A stretch of DNA of 60,685 nucleotides. Source: an uncultured Prevotellaceae bacterium (GTDB taxonomy: Bacteria; Bacteroidota; Bacteroidia; Bacteroidales; Muribaculaceae). The notes under the pieces were generated by a model. The model made no database searches and was not told the DNA's origin. It worked only from the letters and a program-made list of their open reading frames with translations. This document shows positions 53,070 through 60,685 of this stretch, piece after piece; positions within the stretch are counted from its first letter, which is position 1, and each line of letters begins with the position of its first letter. The translations under genes were made by a program, and so were the position numbers. The DNA lies in contig ONKU01000023.1 of assembly GCA_900318535.1 (NCBI GenBank), positions 1 to 60,685 of the forward strand. Direction: 5' to 3'.

Positions 53070-53999
53070 TTACCTTGAAAGGTACTGCTTGACGTCGATG
53101 GCGGCACGGCAGCCGGCTGCGGCAGCGGCAATAGCCTGGCGGTAGTGCGGGTCGGCCACGTCGCCGGCGGCAAACACGCCCTCGACGTTGGTCGCTGTAT
53201 TATGCCCCTTGAGCTTGATGTAGCCCTGTTCGTCAAGGTCGATCTGCCCGCCCAGGAACTCGGTGTTGGGACGGTGGCCGATGGCCAGGAAGAAACCGTC
53301 GATGGCGATGTCAAACAGTTCCTCCTTGTCGGTGCCCTTGAAGCGCACGAGGTGGGCGCCTTCCACGCCGTTCTCGCCATAGAGGCCCACGGTGTTGGTG
53401 TTGAACAGGATCTCGATCTTGTCGTTCTCCTGGACGCGCTGCTGCATAGCCTCGCTGGCACGCAGGTAGTCCTTGCGCACGATCAGATAGACCTTGTTGG
53501 CCAGGTGGCTCAGGTAGTCGGCTTCCTCACAGGCAGTGTCACCTCCACCCACGACGGCAACGACCTTCTTGCGGTAGAAAAAGCCGTCACAGGTTGCACA
53601 GGCCGATACGCCCTGCCCGGCATACTTCGTCTCGTCGGGCAGGCCCAGGTATTTGGCCGTGGCACCCGTGGCCACGATGATGGTGTCGGCTGTGAGTTGC
53701 TCACCGCCATCCAGAGTAACGAGAAAGGGGCGCTGGCTCATATCGATAGCCGTCACGAGGCCTGACTTCATTTTCGCTCCTAAGTTCACGGCCTGCTGGC
53801 GCATGTTGTCCATCAACTGGAAACCGTCGATGCCCTCGGGAAAACCCGGGAAGTTCTCGATGGTCGTCGTCTGAGTCAACTGGCCACCCACCTGCAAGCC
53901 CTCGATGAGCAAGCAGTCGATAGCCGAGCGCACCAGGTAAATCGCAGCAGTGTATCCGGCAGGGCCGGATCCGATAATCAATGATTGGGTATGGTTCAT
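53070..53999 (-). CDS. trxB: Thioredoxin-disulfide reductase
   Basis: A 309-residue flavoprotein that reduces thioredoxin with NADPH. The FAD site GSGPAGYTAAIYL is at residue 11, the redox CxxC is in ACATCDGFFY near 135, the NADPH site VVGGGDTACEEA is near 151 and the late FAD motif is GVFAAGDVAD near 274. Length and order match bacterial TrxB. It is monocistronic. It may support the periplasmic thiol chemistry of the TlpA-like protein at 54274 through thioredoxin. Confidence 0.97.
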   Translation of the reverse strand: MNHTQSLIIGSGPAGYTAAIYLVRSAIDCLLIEGLQVGGQLTQTTTIENFPGFPEGIDGFQLMDNMRQQAVNLGAKMKSGLVTAIDMSQRPFLVTLDGGEQLTADTIIVATGATAKYLGLPDETKYAGQGVSACATCDGFFYRKKVVAVVGGGDTACEEADYLSHLANKVYLIVRKDYLRASEAMQQRVQENDKIEILFNTNTVGLYGENGVEGAHLVRFKGTDKEELFDIAIDGFFLAIGHRPNTEFLGGQIDLDEQGYIKLKGHNTATNVEGVFAAGDVADPHYRQAIAAAAAGCRAAIDVKQYLSR

Positions 54000-54055
54000 T
54001 TGTTGTAAGTTGTAAGTTGTTGTGTGGATCGTGGCTGAGCCACGGTTTAATAAAA

Positions 54056-54160
54056 CTACTTTAGCACTTCATCCAGGAAGTCGTAGAAAGTGGGATCCTC
54101 GCCTAATATAATGCGTGTTATTTTACCCTCGGGGGTTAATGAATACCGATAATAGTTTTT
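54056..54160 (-). pseudogene. Possible 34-residue gene remnant
   Basis: Between trxB and tlpA a minus-strand frame reads YYRYSLTPEGKITRII, then LGEDPTFYDFLDEVLK and a stop codon. It is protein-like but has no start codon and is cut by an in-frame TGA at 54161-54163. It may be the end of a deleted gene, for example of a thioredoxin-like protein. The source family is not recognised with confidence. Confidence 0.35.
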
Positions 54161-54203
54161 TCATTTTTGCTGTTGATAATCTATAAATGACGTTTTTGAT
54201 GAA

Positions 54204-54234
54204 ATTCGGGTGGTTTATTACCCTCCACCCGAAT
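54204..54234 (-). terminator. Terminator after the TlpA-like gene
   Basis: Ten-pair stem ATTCGGGTGG/CCACCCGAAT with an 11-base loop, 40 bases after the tlpA stop. The T-run is weak. Confidence 0.6.
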
Positions 54235-54273
54235 CTCCAATATGAACATCACTTGAATTTATGAAAAAACTTA

Positions 54274-55401
54274 TTATTCATTTCCGAAGAGTTCGGCGAG
54301 TTTTTGAGCAAGGAACTCCCCACGGGCATATTCTCCCGACTCGATAACGGTGAGGGTTTCGGCATCAATAAGGAACATGGCCGGAATAGAACGCACCTTG
54401 TAAGCATCGGCAGCGCCCATAGTGTCCAGGAAATTGGGCCATTGCAACTGTTCCTGCTGGAGGGCTTTGCGCCATGCAGCCTCGTTCTTGTCGATGCTGA
54501 TGCTCACGACCTCAAATCCCTTATCCTTGTAGAGATCGTAGAGTTTTTTGACATTGGGAATTTCCTTGCGGCAGGGTCCACACCACGATGCCCAGAAGTC
54601 GATAAGCAACAACTTTTTGCCCTGTGCCAGGTCTTCAAGTGTCAGTTCCTTGCCGTCATCGCCTTTTACGGTCAATTGCTTGGCTTTCTGGCCAGTATCA
54701 CCGGCTGGCATGATCTCGTCAATCATCTTCTTGCCGTACCAGCTCTGCTGTGCCTCGGGCGATAGAGATTCATAGAGATAAGTATCCTTGTTCTCATCGA
54801 CGATGCCCTTGTAGGTCTCCTCTACCTTGGCAAAGAAATCCTTCTCAACTTTATCGAAGGCCTTGTATTCCTCGGTCTCCATAATCTGTTTCTCTCGGGC
54901 ACTGTCCTTAGCCATTCGGGCTTCGTTAACCTGTTGGATAATCTGGGCGTGCTGCTCGTGATAGTCATTGAAGAGCTTGTCGAGATCGGCGCGACGCTGC
55001 TTGTAAACATTGAACTTGTCGGTCAGCGGTGATCCCTTGACAGTGACGTCCCAAGTGTAATTGATTACTCCGTTCTGGTCGGGCTCACCCTTGGTGGCCT
55101 TGCCCTCAATAGTGATATCTCCCTTCTCGAGCATAAAGGTCTCGACACCATACGAGTCTTTGACCATGAGGTTGACACAAATGGGCATCGGCAGGCTGTC
55201 GCCAATCTCACCCTTGAAGGTAAATTTACCGCCATTGACTGTAGCCTCGGCAATAGGCGATTCATTGTCGTGACTCATAGGCACGAGTTGCACAATGGTG
55301 CCATCGTCAAGTCCGGCAACATTACCCTCGACCTTATACTGACGGGAATTACAACTGCACACGAGCATGCACAACAGGCATGCGAATAATAAGTTCTTCA
55401 T
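54274..55401 (-). CDS. TlpA-like thiol-disulfide oxidoreductase lipoprotein with DUF4369-type N-terminus
   Basis: A 375-residue lipoprotein, lipobox LVCSC near 17. Residues about 20-130 are a beta-sandwich of the DUF4369 type (KVEGNVAGLDDGTIVQL), a helical linker follows, and residues about 240-370 are a thioredoxin fold with WASWCGPCRKE near 270. Such proteins keep cysteines reduced in the periplasm. It follows susD by 14 bases, so it is part of the SusCD operon; similar genes often end Bacteroidales outer-membrane uptake loci. Confidence 0.92.
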   Translation of the reverse strand: MKNLLFACLLCMLVCSCNSRQYKVEGNVAGLDDGTIVQLVPMSHDNESPIAEATVNGGKFTFKGEIGDSLPMPICVNLMVKDSYGVETFMLEKGDITIEGKATKGEPDQNGVINYTWDVTVKGSPLTDKFNVYKQRRADLDKLFNDYHEQHAQIIQQVNEARMAKDSAREKQIMETEEYKAFDKVEKDFFAKVEETYKGIVDENKDTYLYESLSPEAQQSWYGKKMIDEIMPAGDTGQKAKQLTVKGDDGKELTLEDLAQGKKLLLIDFWASWCGPCRKEIPNVKKLYDLYKDKGFEVVSISIDKNEAAWRKALQQEQLQWPNFLDTMGAADAYKVRSIPAMFLIDAETLTVIESGEYARGEFLAQKLAELFGNE

Positions 55402-55415
55402 TACTCTATAATCAT

Positions 55416-56828
55416 TTAACGTTCAACATTCTGGGTTACGGTACCATTGCCTGAATTAGTTACAGCACCCATGGGGAAGGGCATTACCCACATGTGACTG
55501 TTGGGCGAGAGCGAGTAGTTCTTGCCACCCTCGACCTTGGTCAAGGTGCGGGCATGAGCCGGCTCAAGGTTTAAGCGACGAGCGTCACAGAAAGGGATGA
55601 TCGTCTGTACCAAGGCATCATCCTTGACCTTGACGATCAAGTCGATAGCGGCATCGGCACTGGCAGCGGTCAAGTCTTGGTAGAACTCGGGAAGGATGCG
55701 TTTCTGGCGCACCTTGTTGAGCACCTCCATCGCGCCGGCGACATTGCCCGTGCGGGCCAGGCACTCGGCTTGGATGAGATAGACCTCGGTTGTCGTCAAG
55801 CCGCCACGGTTATAGTAACCGCCCGTGTTGGGGTTGTAATAGGTGGCACCTGCCATGGTGCGGATTTTCCAGCGGCTCATGAAGTGGGCATCGCCCTGTT
55901 CAAAGCGGCTGCCGCGGTCTTCACGCATCTGCAGGTCATTGCCCGAGTAGGAACTATTACCATGACAAAAGATGTAGTTCTCCACATAGTCAAAGCCCAT
56001 GGGCGAAGTGATCGTCTGATAGACGTCAGGGGCACTCAGTATGTCAGCATTGTCATTGTAGAACTGTACCCAGTCAAACAGTTGATTATTGCGTTTCAGC
56101 GCCTCATCGGCATTGGTCAGGGCTTCCTGGTAGTGGCCCATCTGCAGGTGGACGCGTGCGGCCAGCGCATAGGCGGTCGCCTTATCGGCATAGAGCACGT
56201 TCAATGCCTTTTCGGGCAGTGCAGGCAAAGCCTCGTTAATATCCTGAAGAATGAAATCATAGATTCCCTGGACCGAAGGCTGCGTGTAGGAAGCACCCAC
56301 CTCGGCACTGGTAATCAGGGGCACACCGCCATCGGTAGCCGCTGTCGCTGCGTCATAGGTCTTGGAATAATAGTTCACGAGGGTGAAATACTTCATGGCC
56401 CTCAAGATCTTGGCCTGTGCTACAACTTGCCCCCGCTCGGCATCGGTGGCTTCGGTCGCTGTGGGCGCATTCTCGATAAGCAGGTTGGCGGTAGAGATAC
56501 CGGCATATCCATTGTAATAGGTTGTCTCATCACTCTTGTTCATGGCAACGCGGTCAGCATCCTCATTCCAGAAGTAGTTGGCATTCCACAACTCATAATA
56601 GGACAGGTTGCCATCCGAGACATAGCGATCGTTGAGCAGGAGGATCGCCTGTGTCACATCTTCACGGCAGTTAGTGTACTCATCGGCAAGCATGACCGAG
56701 AAGTCGTTGAGCGTGGTGGGAATCTTCTGTCCCTTAGGCACATTGCTCAGATAATCATCACAACTGCACAAGCATGCAAGCAGCACCAGGCAGGATCCTA
56801 AAAGCAGTCTATTTATCTTAGTTTTCAT
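55416..56828 (-). CDS. SusD/RagB family nutrient-binding lipoprotein
   Basis: A 470-residue surface lipoprotein with signal and lipobox (LACLCSC). It shows the SusD helical TPR-like core (RAMKYFTLVNYYSKTYD near 130, KATAYALAARVHLQMGHYQEAL near 205) and a late VYLIQAECLARTGNVAGAMEVLNKVRQKR. SusD caps the SusC barrel and binds the ligand. It lies between the broken SusC and the TlpA-like gene. The ligand cannot be predicted; no glycosidase or peptidase is in the visible part of the locus. MKTKINR was chosen as start. Confidence 0.93.
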   Translation of the reverse strand: MKTKINRLLLGSCLVLLACLCSCDDYLSNVPKGQKIPTTLNDFSVMLADEYTNCREDVTQAILLLNDRYVSDGNLSYYELWNANYFWNEDADRVAMNKSDETTYYNGYAGISTANLLIENAPTATEATDAERGQVVAQAKILRAMKYFTLVNYYSKTYDAATAATDGGVPLITSAEVGASYTQPSVQGIYDFILQDINEALPALPEKALNVLYADKATAYALAARVHLQMGHYQEALTNADEALKRNNQLFDWVQFYNDNADILSAPDVYQTITSPMGFDYVENYIFCHGNSSYSGNDLQMREDRGSRFEQGDAHFMSRWKIRTMAGATYYNPNTGGYYNRGGLTTTEVYLIQAECLARTGNVAGAMEVLNKVRQKRILPEFYQDLTAASADAAIDLIVKVKDDALVQTIIPFCDARRLNLEPAHARTLTKVEGGKNYSLSPNSHMWVMPFPMGAVTNSGNGTVTQNVER

Positions 56829-56870
56829 ATCTCTCAATATTATAGTTGTTAGTTGTTATTTTCCGGTTTT

Positions 56871-59798
56871 TTAGAAATCCAGATAGAGGCCGAAGACATA
56901 GTTGGGTGCATTGTAGCCACCCAACAGGTACTTGGCCGAGGTGCTCTTGGCAAACGTCACGGCATTCTCCACATTGAACTGGAGGCGCGCACGGCTCAGG
57001 CTGATGTTACGCAGCCAAGCGTTGGGGAGGTTGTAGGCCAGCGAGATATTAGCAAGGCGCAGATTGGTCGCGCTGATGACATTATTGTCGGCATAGCCGT
57101 AAATCGTGCGCGACGCATCGCTGAACAAGGGGTTCTCGCCAAAGATGGCTGCGGGTATGTCGGTCTTGACCTCATCACCAGGATGACGCCATCGGTTGGT
57201 TATATCCTTGTTGACTGCACCCAAAGAGGTCACATAACTCCACAGCGTGTAGTTATAAGCCGAGTTAAGCATGGGCAGGTCGGTATTGCGCATCTTGTGT
57301 CCACCCTGGAACAGCCACATACAAGACAAGTCAAACTGCTTGTAGCCCAGATTGAGGTGGAGCGATGCCATGTGCATTGGCTCGGTGCTGCCTGCATAGA
57401 TGATAGCGGCCAAGTCCGAAGGATTAGAAGCCGTTGCATTACCCGAAGCATCCAGCACCTGAGGCAGACCGTCGGCGCTCAAGCCAGCCCACTTATAGGC
57501 ATAGATGGCATTGTAAGGATTGCCCACGATGGGATAAGCATCGGGATAGTCAAGCTGGAGGAAATAAACCGGAGCCTCCACATTGACATAAACCACCTTA
57601 TTATTGTTATAGCTGTAGGTTGCCGTAGCATCAAAACGGAAGTCGGCAGTACGGACAATCTGACCGTTCAAGGTGAGTTCCACACCACGGTTACGCATCT
57701 TGCCATTGTTAATGCTATAGGTCGTGTAACCGAAACCCTCGGTAGGCACGCCCATCGTGTTGGCCAGCAGGTCAGTACCCATCTTGTTGTAGAACTCAAT
57801 GCTACCGTTCAGGCGATTGTTCAGCACTGCGAAGTCCAGACCGATGTTGGTCGTGGTGGTTTTCTCCCAACGCAGGGTAGGATTGGGACGGGTGTTCACC
57901 GAGCCATAAACACCGCCCACGTTGGCGTTATTGTAATAGCTTGCTGTCATATAGGGGGCTGCATCCTTGGCGATATTACCGGCAATACCATAAGATGCAC
58001 GAAGCTTAAGACGGTCCACCCAGCTGACATGGAACCACGGTTCACGGTCGATGTTCCATCCGGCGCCAATGCTCCAAATGGGCTTGTTCTGGTACTTGGA
58101 GCCCGTTCCCCACAAGTTGGAGCGGTCCCAACGGATGCTTGCCGAGAGCATGTACTTGTTGTCATAGGTATAGGCTGCATTGGTAAAGAAGGACACGAAG
58201 CGGTTGTCGATATTACGCAGCGATGCGAAGTCTCTGGGGTTCAAGCCGTAGCCACCCATCAGGCCATAGGTATTATACAGCACATTCTGGTCAACCAGCG
58301 AGAAGGTGAGCATGTCGGGGTCATAATTATAGAGCGTGTTGTTGTCATAGTCGATGACCGTCTTGCGCACCTCATGACCCAGCAAGGCAACCAAATTGTG
58401 CTTGTCGGCAAAAGTATTCTCGTAATTCAACTGCTGACGGAAAGTGTAGGCCTTGGACGTCTGGTTAGAGCGGTAATAAATGTGACCCAGGGGCACATTC
58501 AGCGTTGCCTCGCCTGTACCATAGTCATCGCTGGCATACTGACCGACCAAATTACGGACATAATAACTGTCCTTGTCATAGAGCTGATGCGCCTTGTCGT
58601 AGGCATACTCATACTGGAACATCACATTGTACTTGAAGTTCATTGGCAGATCGATATCCAGCTTGGCGTAATTGCGGCTGATGAACTCATTAGTGGTGCG
58701 GATATTGCGGCCAATTTCATCAAGCGGGGTGATGTTGTAATCGGGAAGACCATAACCCATGAGAATTGCAAGGTCTGACGCTCCAAGTCGGGATTCCTGG
58801 GTGGAGGTAAAATTGGTGCCGTCGTCGTTGCGCAGGCGGTCATAAGGCATATAGGAGTAACCAGGGTTCATGGGATCATAGGTTTGCAGGTTACTCTTCT
58901 TGTAATAGGTATAAGTTCCGACGTTCAGCGTCAACCAGTCGGTAATATCCAGCTGGTCACGCAGGTCGATATCCCACGAATTGTCGTTGGTGAACTTGTC
59001 GTTCATCTTGTTGTTGCGGTAGGTGACAGCAGCACGGAAGTTATTGTTGTCACTTGCACGGCCCACGCTCAGGTGATACTGCTGGTAAAAGGCGTCACGC
59101 TTGGCATACTTGGCCACATCATCGAAGTAGCGGTAGCCCATCGATGCGAGCTGATTCAAACGGCTCTCCATTTCGCTTTGCGAGATGTTACCTGCATAGT
59201 AGTTGGCAATGGTCTGAATACCTTGTGAGGTATAGACCTTGTCGTCGATGATAGAGCGGGCATAGTCGGCAGCGCCATCGCCCTGCAGGTTGGGGTTAGT
59301 TGCGGCCCACTCGCGCTCCAGGTCGATGATGTCGGCGGCATCAGTCAAGCGGCTCTTGTTAAAGGAATAGGGATGCCAGGTCAACGATGTGTTAAAAGAC
59401 ACATTGGTGCGCTTGCCCTTGGCCTTCTTGGTCACAATGACAACGACACCATTGGCGGCACGGGCACCATAGATGCTGGCTGCAGCCGCATCCTTGAGAA
59501 TGGTAATGCTCTCAATCTCATTGACATCGATATTGGGCACGTTTTCGTTTAGCCCACCCCACTCGTCATAGCGAGTCGATTCGACGGGGAAGCCATCGAT
59601 CACATACAACGGGTTGGTCACACCATTCATCGTTGTGGTACCACGAATGAGATTGCTGTTGGTGTTGAAACCGGCGACCTCACCCTCAAGCAACTGGGAC
59701 AAATTATCATAACGCTTGTTAATGAGATTGTCGGCAGTCACCTTGGCAAACGAACCCGTGGCTCTCTCCTTGGAAATCTGCTGATAACCCGTCACCAC
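56871..59798 (-). CDS. SusC/RagA TonB-dependent receptor, plug and barrel part (frameshifted gene)
   Basis: A 975-residue frame beginning inside the gene at VVTGYQQISKERATG (nominal GTG start), with no signal peptide of its own. The plug domain follows (IRGTTTMNGVTNPLYVIDGFPV, and NEIESITILKDAAAASIYGARAANGVVVIVTKK near 95-127), then the 22-strand barrel ending NYVFGLYLDF. The first part of the protein is in another frame at 59792-60331. The two frames overlap by seven bases. As drawn, the receptor cannot be made as one chain unless ribosomes shift; see the finding on this break. Confidence 0.85.
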   Translation of the reverse strand: MVTGYQQISKERATGSFAKVTADNLINKRYDNLSQLLEGEVAGFNTNSNLIRGTTTMNGVTNPLYVIDGFPVESTRYDEWGGLNENVPNIDVNEIESITILKDAAAASIYGARAANGVVVIVTKKAKGKRTNVSFNTSLTWHPYSFNKSRLTDAADIIDLEREWAATNPNLQGDGAADYARSIIDDKVYTSQGIQTIANYYAGNISQSEMESRLNQLASMGYRYFDDVAKYAKRDAFYQQYHLSVGRASDNNNFRAAVTYRNNKMNDKFTNDNSWDIDLRDQLDITDWLTLNVGTYTYYKKSNLQTYDPMNPGYSYMPYDRLRNDDGTNFTSTQESRLGASDLAILMGYGLPDYNITPLDEIGRNIRTTNEFISRNYAKLDIDLPMNFKYNVMFQYEYAYDKAHQLYDKDSYYVRNLVGQYASDDYGTGEATLNVPLGHIYYRSNQTSKAYTFRQQLNYENTFADKHNLVALLGHEVRKTVIDYDNNTLYNYDPDMLTFSLVDQNVLYNTYGLMGGYGLNPRDFASLRNIDNRFVSFFTNAAYTYDNKYMLSASIRWDRSNLWGTGSKYQNKPIWSIGAGWNIDREPWFHVSWVDRLKLRASYGIAGNIAKDAAPYMTASYYNNANVGGVYGSVNTRPNPTLRWEKTTTTNIGLDFAVLNNRLNGSIEFYNKMGTDLLANTMGVPTEGFGYTTYSINNGKMRNRGVELTLNGQIVRTADFRFDATATYSYNNNKVVYVNVEAPVYFLQLDYPDAYPIVGNPYNAIYAYKWAGLSADGLPQVLDASGNATASNPSDLAAIIYAGSTEPMHMASLHLNLGYKQFDLSCMWLFQGGHKMRNTDLPMLNSAYNYTLWSYVTSLGAVNKDITNRWRHPGDEVKTDIPAAIFGENPLFSDASRTIYGYADNNVISATNLRLANISLAYNLPNAWLRNISLSRARLQFNVENAVTFAKSTSAKYLLGGYNAPNYVFGLYLDF

Positions 59799-60331
59799 AG
59801 GACACTGTTACTGGAAGCCGCTTTGCGCTCGACAGTCTTTTTGCCGATATAGGAATAGACGAGTGTGCTATTGGGATCCACACCCTCCAGCACATAGTTG
59901 CCGTCCATATCAGTCACCGTGCCGTTATCGGTACCCGAGACGCGCACAGTAACACCGATGAGCGGTTCACCGTCGGCATCCACCACCTGTCCCTTGACCG
60001 AGCGCTTGGATACATCGGCCTCGGCACGGTTGGAGCTCTTGGATACCTGGATGAAACGGCCTTCAACAGTGCTGGTCAAAGGCAGACCCTTAATGAGTGC
60101 TTTGACCGCATCGGGAGCAGTGGCGTTAGTCACATCGGCTGTCACCTTGTAATCCTTGACAGCCTCGTAGGGATAATTGATCTTGTAATAACCTGATTGT
60201 TGCTCCACTTGCCTGAAAGCATTGGGCAACGGCGTCTGGTTGACCTTGAGAGTCACCTTCTGCCCTTGTGCAAGCACTGCCAGTGGCAGTATCAGCAGGC
60301 ACAACAATGCGATGAGTTTTCTCTTGTCCAT
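59792..60331 (-). CDS. SusC/RagA N-terminal part: signal, STN and carboxypeptidase-regulatory-like domain
   Basis: A 179-residue frame. The signal peptide ends at VLAQG (residue 23). An STN secretin/TonB signalling domain covers about 30-95 (VEQQSGYYKINYPYEAVKDYKV), and a CarboxypepD_reg-like domain about 112-170 (VKGQVVDADGEPLIGVTVRV). It stops after SSNSVLW, just where the strand and the conserved LDEVVVTGY (TonB box) should follow. The STN domain implies signal transfer to the FecR anti-sigma factor at 60437. With the next frame it forms one broken susC. Confidence 0.85.
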   Translation of the reverse strand: MDKRKLIALLCLLILPLAVLAQGQKVTLKVNQTPLPNAFRQVEQQSGYYKINYPYEAVKDYKVTADVTNATAPDAVKALIKGLPLTSTVEGRFIQVSKSSNRAEADVSKRSVKGQVVDADGEPLIGVTVRVSGTDNGTVTDMDGNYVLEGVDPNSTLVYSYIGKKTVERKAASSNSVLW

Positions 60332-60390
60332 TTGTAATACAGATTTAGTTTAAGATTTAACTTATTCTGTTTCTAATACTAAGAAAAAAT

Positions 60391-60413
60391 AAGCGGGGTA
60401 CAAGACTCCGCTT
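60391..60413 (-). terminator. Terminator between fecR and susC
   Basis: Stem AAGCGG/CCGCTT extended by two pairs, followed by a T6-rich run on the minus strand (60383-60390). It should reduce read-through from fecR into susC. Confidence 0.6.
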
Positions 60414-60436
60414 CATATTCAAGATTTTAACATTTT

Positions 60437-60685
60437 TTAATTAATGATAACCATATTGCCATCCACCTCGGCATGGACAACGCCCAAAGCATTGAGGTTG
60501 GCAACGGCTTCACGCAGGCTCTTGCTTCGCTCGACAACGAAGTGCAATCGCAGCTGCATCTTGCTCCTATCATCAAACGATACGTTCACACCATACCATC
60601 TTGCCAATTCCTGCATGATTGAGAATAGCGATTCATTATCAAAATAGAAAAAACCTTCCTTCCATTGGGTGATGGGGTAAGTGTC
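60437..60685 (-). CDS. FecR family anti-sigma factor, C-terminal end (partial)
   Basis: The last 82 residues of a gene cut by the window edge. WKEGFFYFDNESLFSIMQEL then ARWYGVNVSFDD is the characteristic C-terminal region of Bacteroidetes FecR proteins, ending AEVDGNMVIIN. FecR binds an ECF sigma factor and receives a signal from the STN domain of its partner SusC. The sigma factor gene should lie just beyond the window. The gene is too short at this edge to show the membrane helix. Confidence 0.85.
   Translation of the reverse strand, partial: DTYPITQWKEGFFYFDNESLFSIMQELARWYGVNVSFDDRSKMQLRLHFVVERSKSLREAVANLNALGVVHAEVDGNMVIIN

Noticed and set aside
56853-58778. 641-codon plus-strand frame opposite susC
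   Set aside because: It overlaps a clear SusC barrel, has no signal or domain, and its composition is that of an antisense reading.

Overview
The window looks like a chromosomal segment of a gut-type Bacteroidales bacterium. The evidence is a SusC/SusD pair with a FecR-type anti-sigma factor, BspA-type leucine-rich repeat proteins, many promoters with the Bacteroidetes -7 box TAnnTTTG, almost no Shine-Dalgarno sequences, and the gene order YceD/L32-fabH-era-der. Three secreted proteins end in paired dockerin-like loops, a style I associate with Muribaculaceae or Prevotellaceae; the family assignment is inference. Most of the window is GC-rich. Two genes, at 96-1055 and 51279-52316, are clearly AT-rich and look acquired.

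Layout. 1-3.5 kb: AT-rich CoiA-like gene, then a short UvrA. 3.6-9.3 kb: proteolysis group (prolyl oligopeptidase, dockerin-bearing subtilase, glutaminyl-cyclase-like M28 lipoprotein). 9.4-13.3 kb (minus): acyltransferase, sigma-54 activator, LptE, TPR protein, SecG. 13.5-15.2 kb: two membrane proteins. 15.2-17.7 kb (plus): RsmA, MgtE, tRNA with CAT anticodon. 17.8-23.1 kb (minus): coiled-coil protein, Der, Era, FabH and a YceD-L32 fused frame. 23.2-29.1 kb (minus): GltX, a predicted outer-membrane protein, WaaA and a secreted LRR protein joined by short overlaps. 29.1-30.8 kb: divergent SurE and NagB. 31-41 kb (minus): small lipoprotein, acyl-CoA ligase, DUF4919-like protein, membrane protein, PgpH-type HD phosphodiesterase, RelA/SpoT, esterase, NlpC/P60 hydrolase. 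41.6-44.4 kb: LRR-dockerin protein and Rieske-like lipoprotein. 44.5-47.8 kb (plus): GT2 and class A PBP. 47.9-51.2 kb: DUF2851 protein, polytopic membrane protein, tRNA-Phe. 51.2-53.0 kb: accessory stretch with an AT-rich orphan gene, a candidate structured RNA and a sensor-only AraC fragment. 53.1-60.7 kb (minus): TrxB, then a FecR-SusC-SusD-TlpA locus in which SusC is split by a frameshift.

How it fits together. Most genes are housekeeping: envelope building (WaaA, LptE, PBP1, acyltransferase, flippase-like protein), translation (GltX, RsmA, L32, Der, Era, tRNAs), nucleotide signalling (RelA/SpoT, PgpH) and protein export or folding (SecG, TrxB, TlpA). Between these lie secreted surface proteins, several overlapping essential genes.

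The main oddities are the YceD-L32 fusion, the SusC break at its TonB-box region, the four-hairpin RNA candidate next to a tRNA-Phe-linked orphan gene, a Rieske-like protein with CPKC in place of the usual second motif, a pair of near-identical palindromes, and recurring 7-bp TAGTnnn repeats between genes. I found no CRISPR array, rRNA, insertion sequence or integrase.
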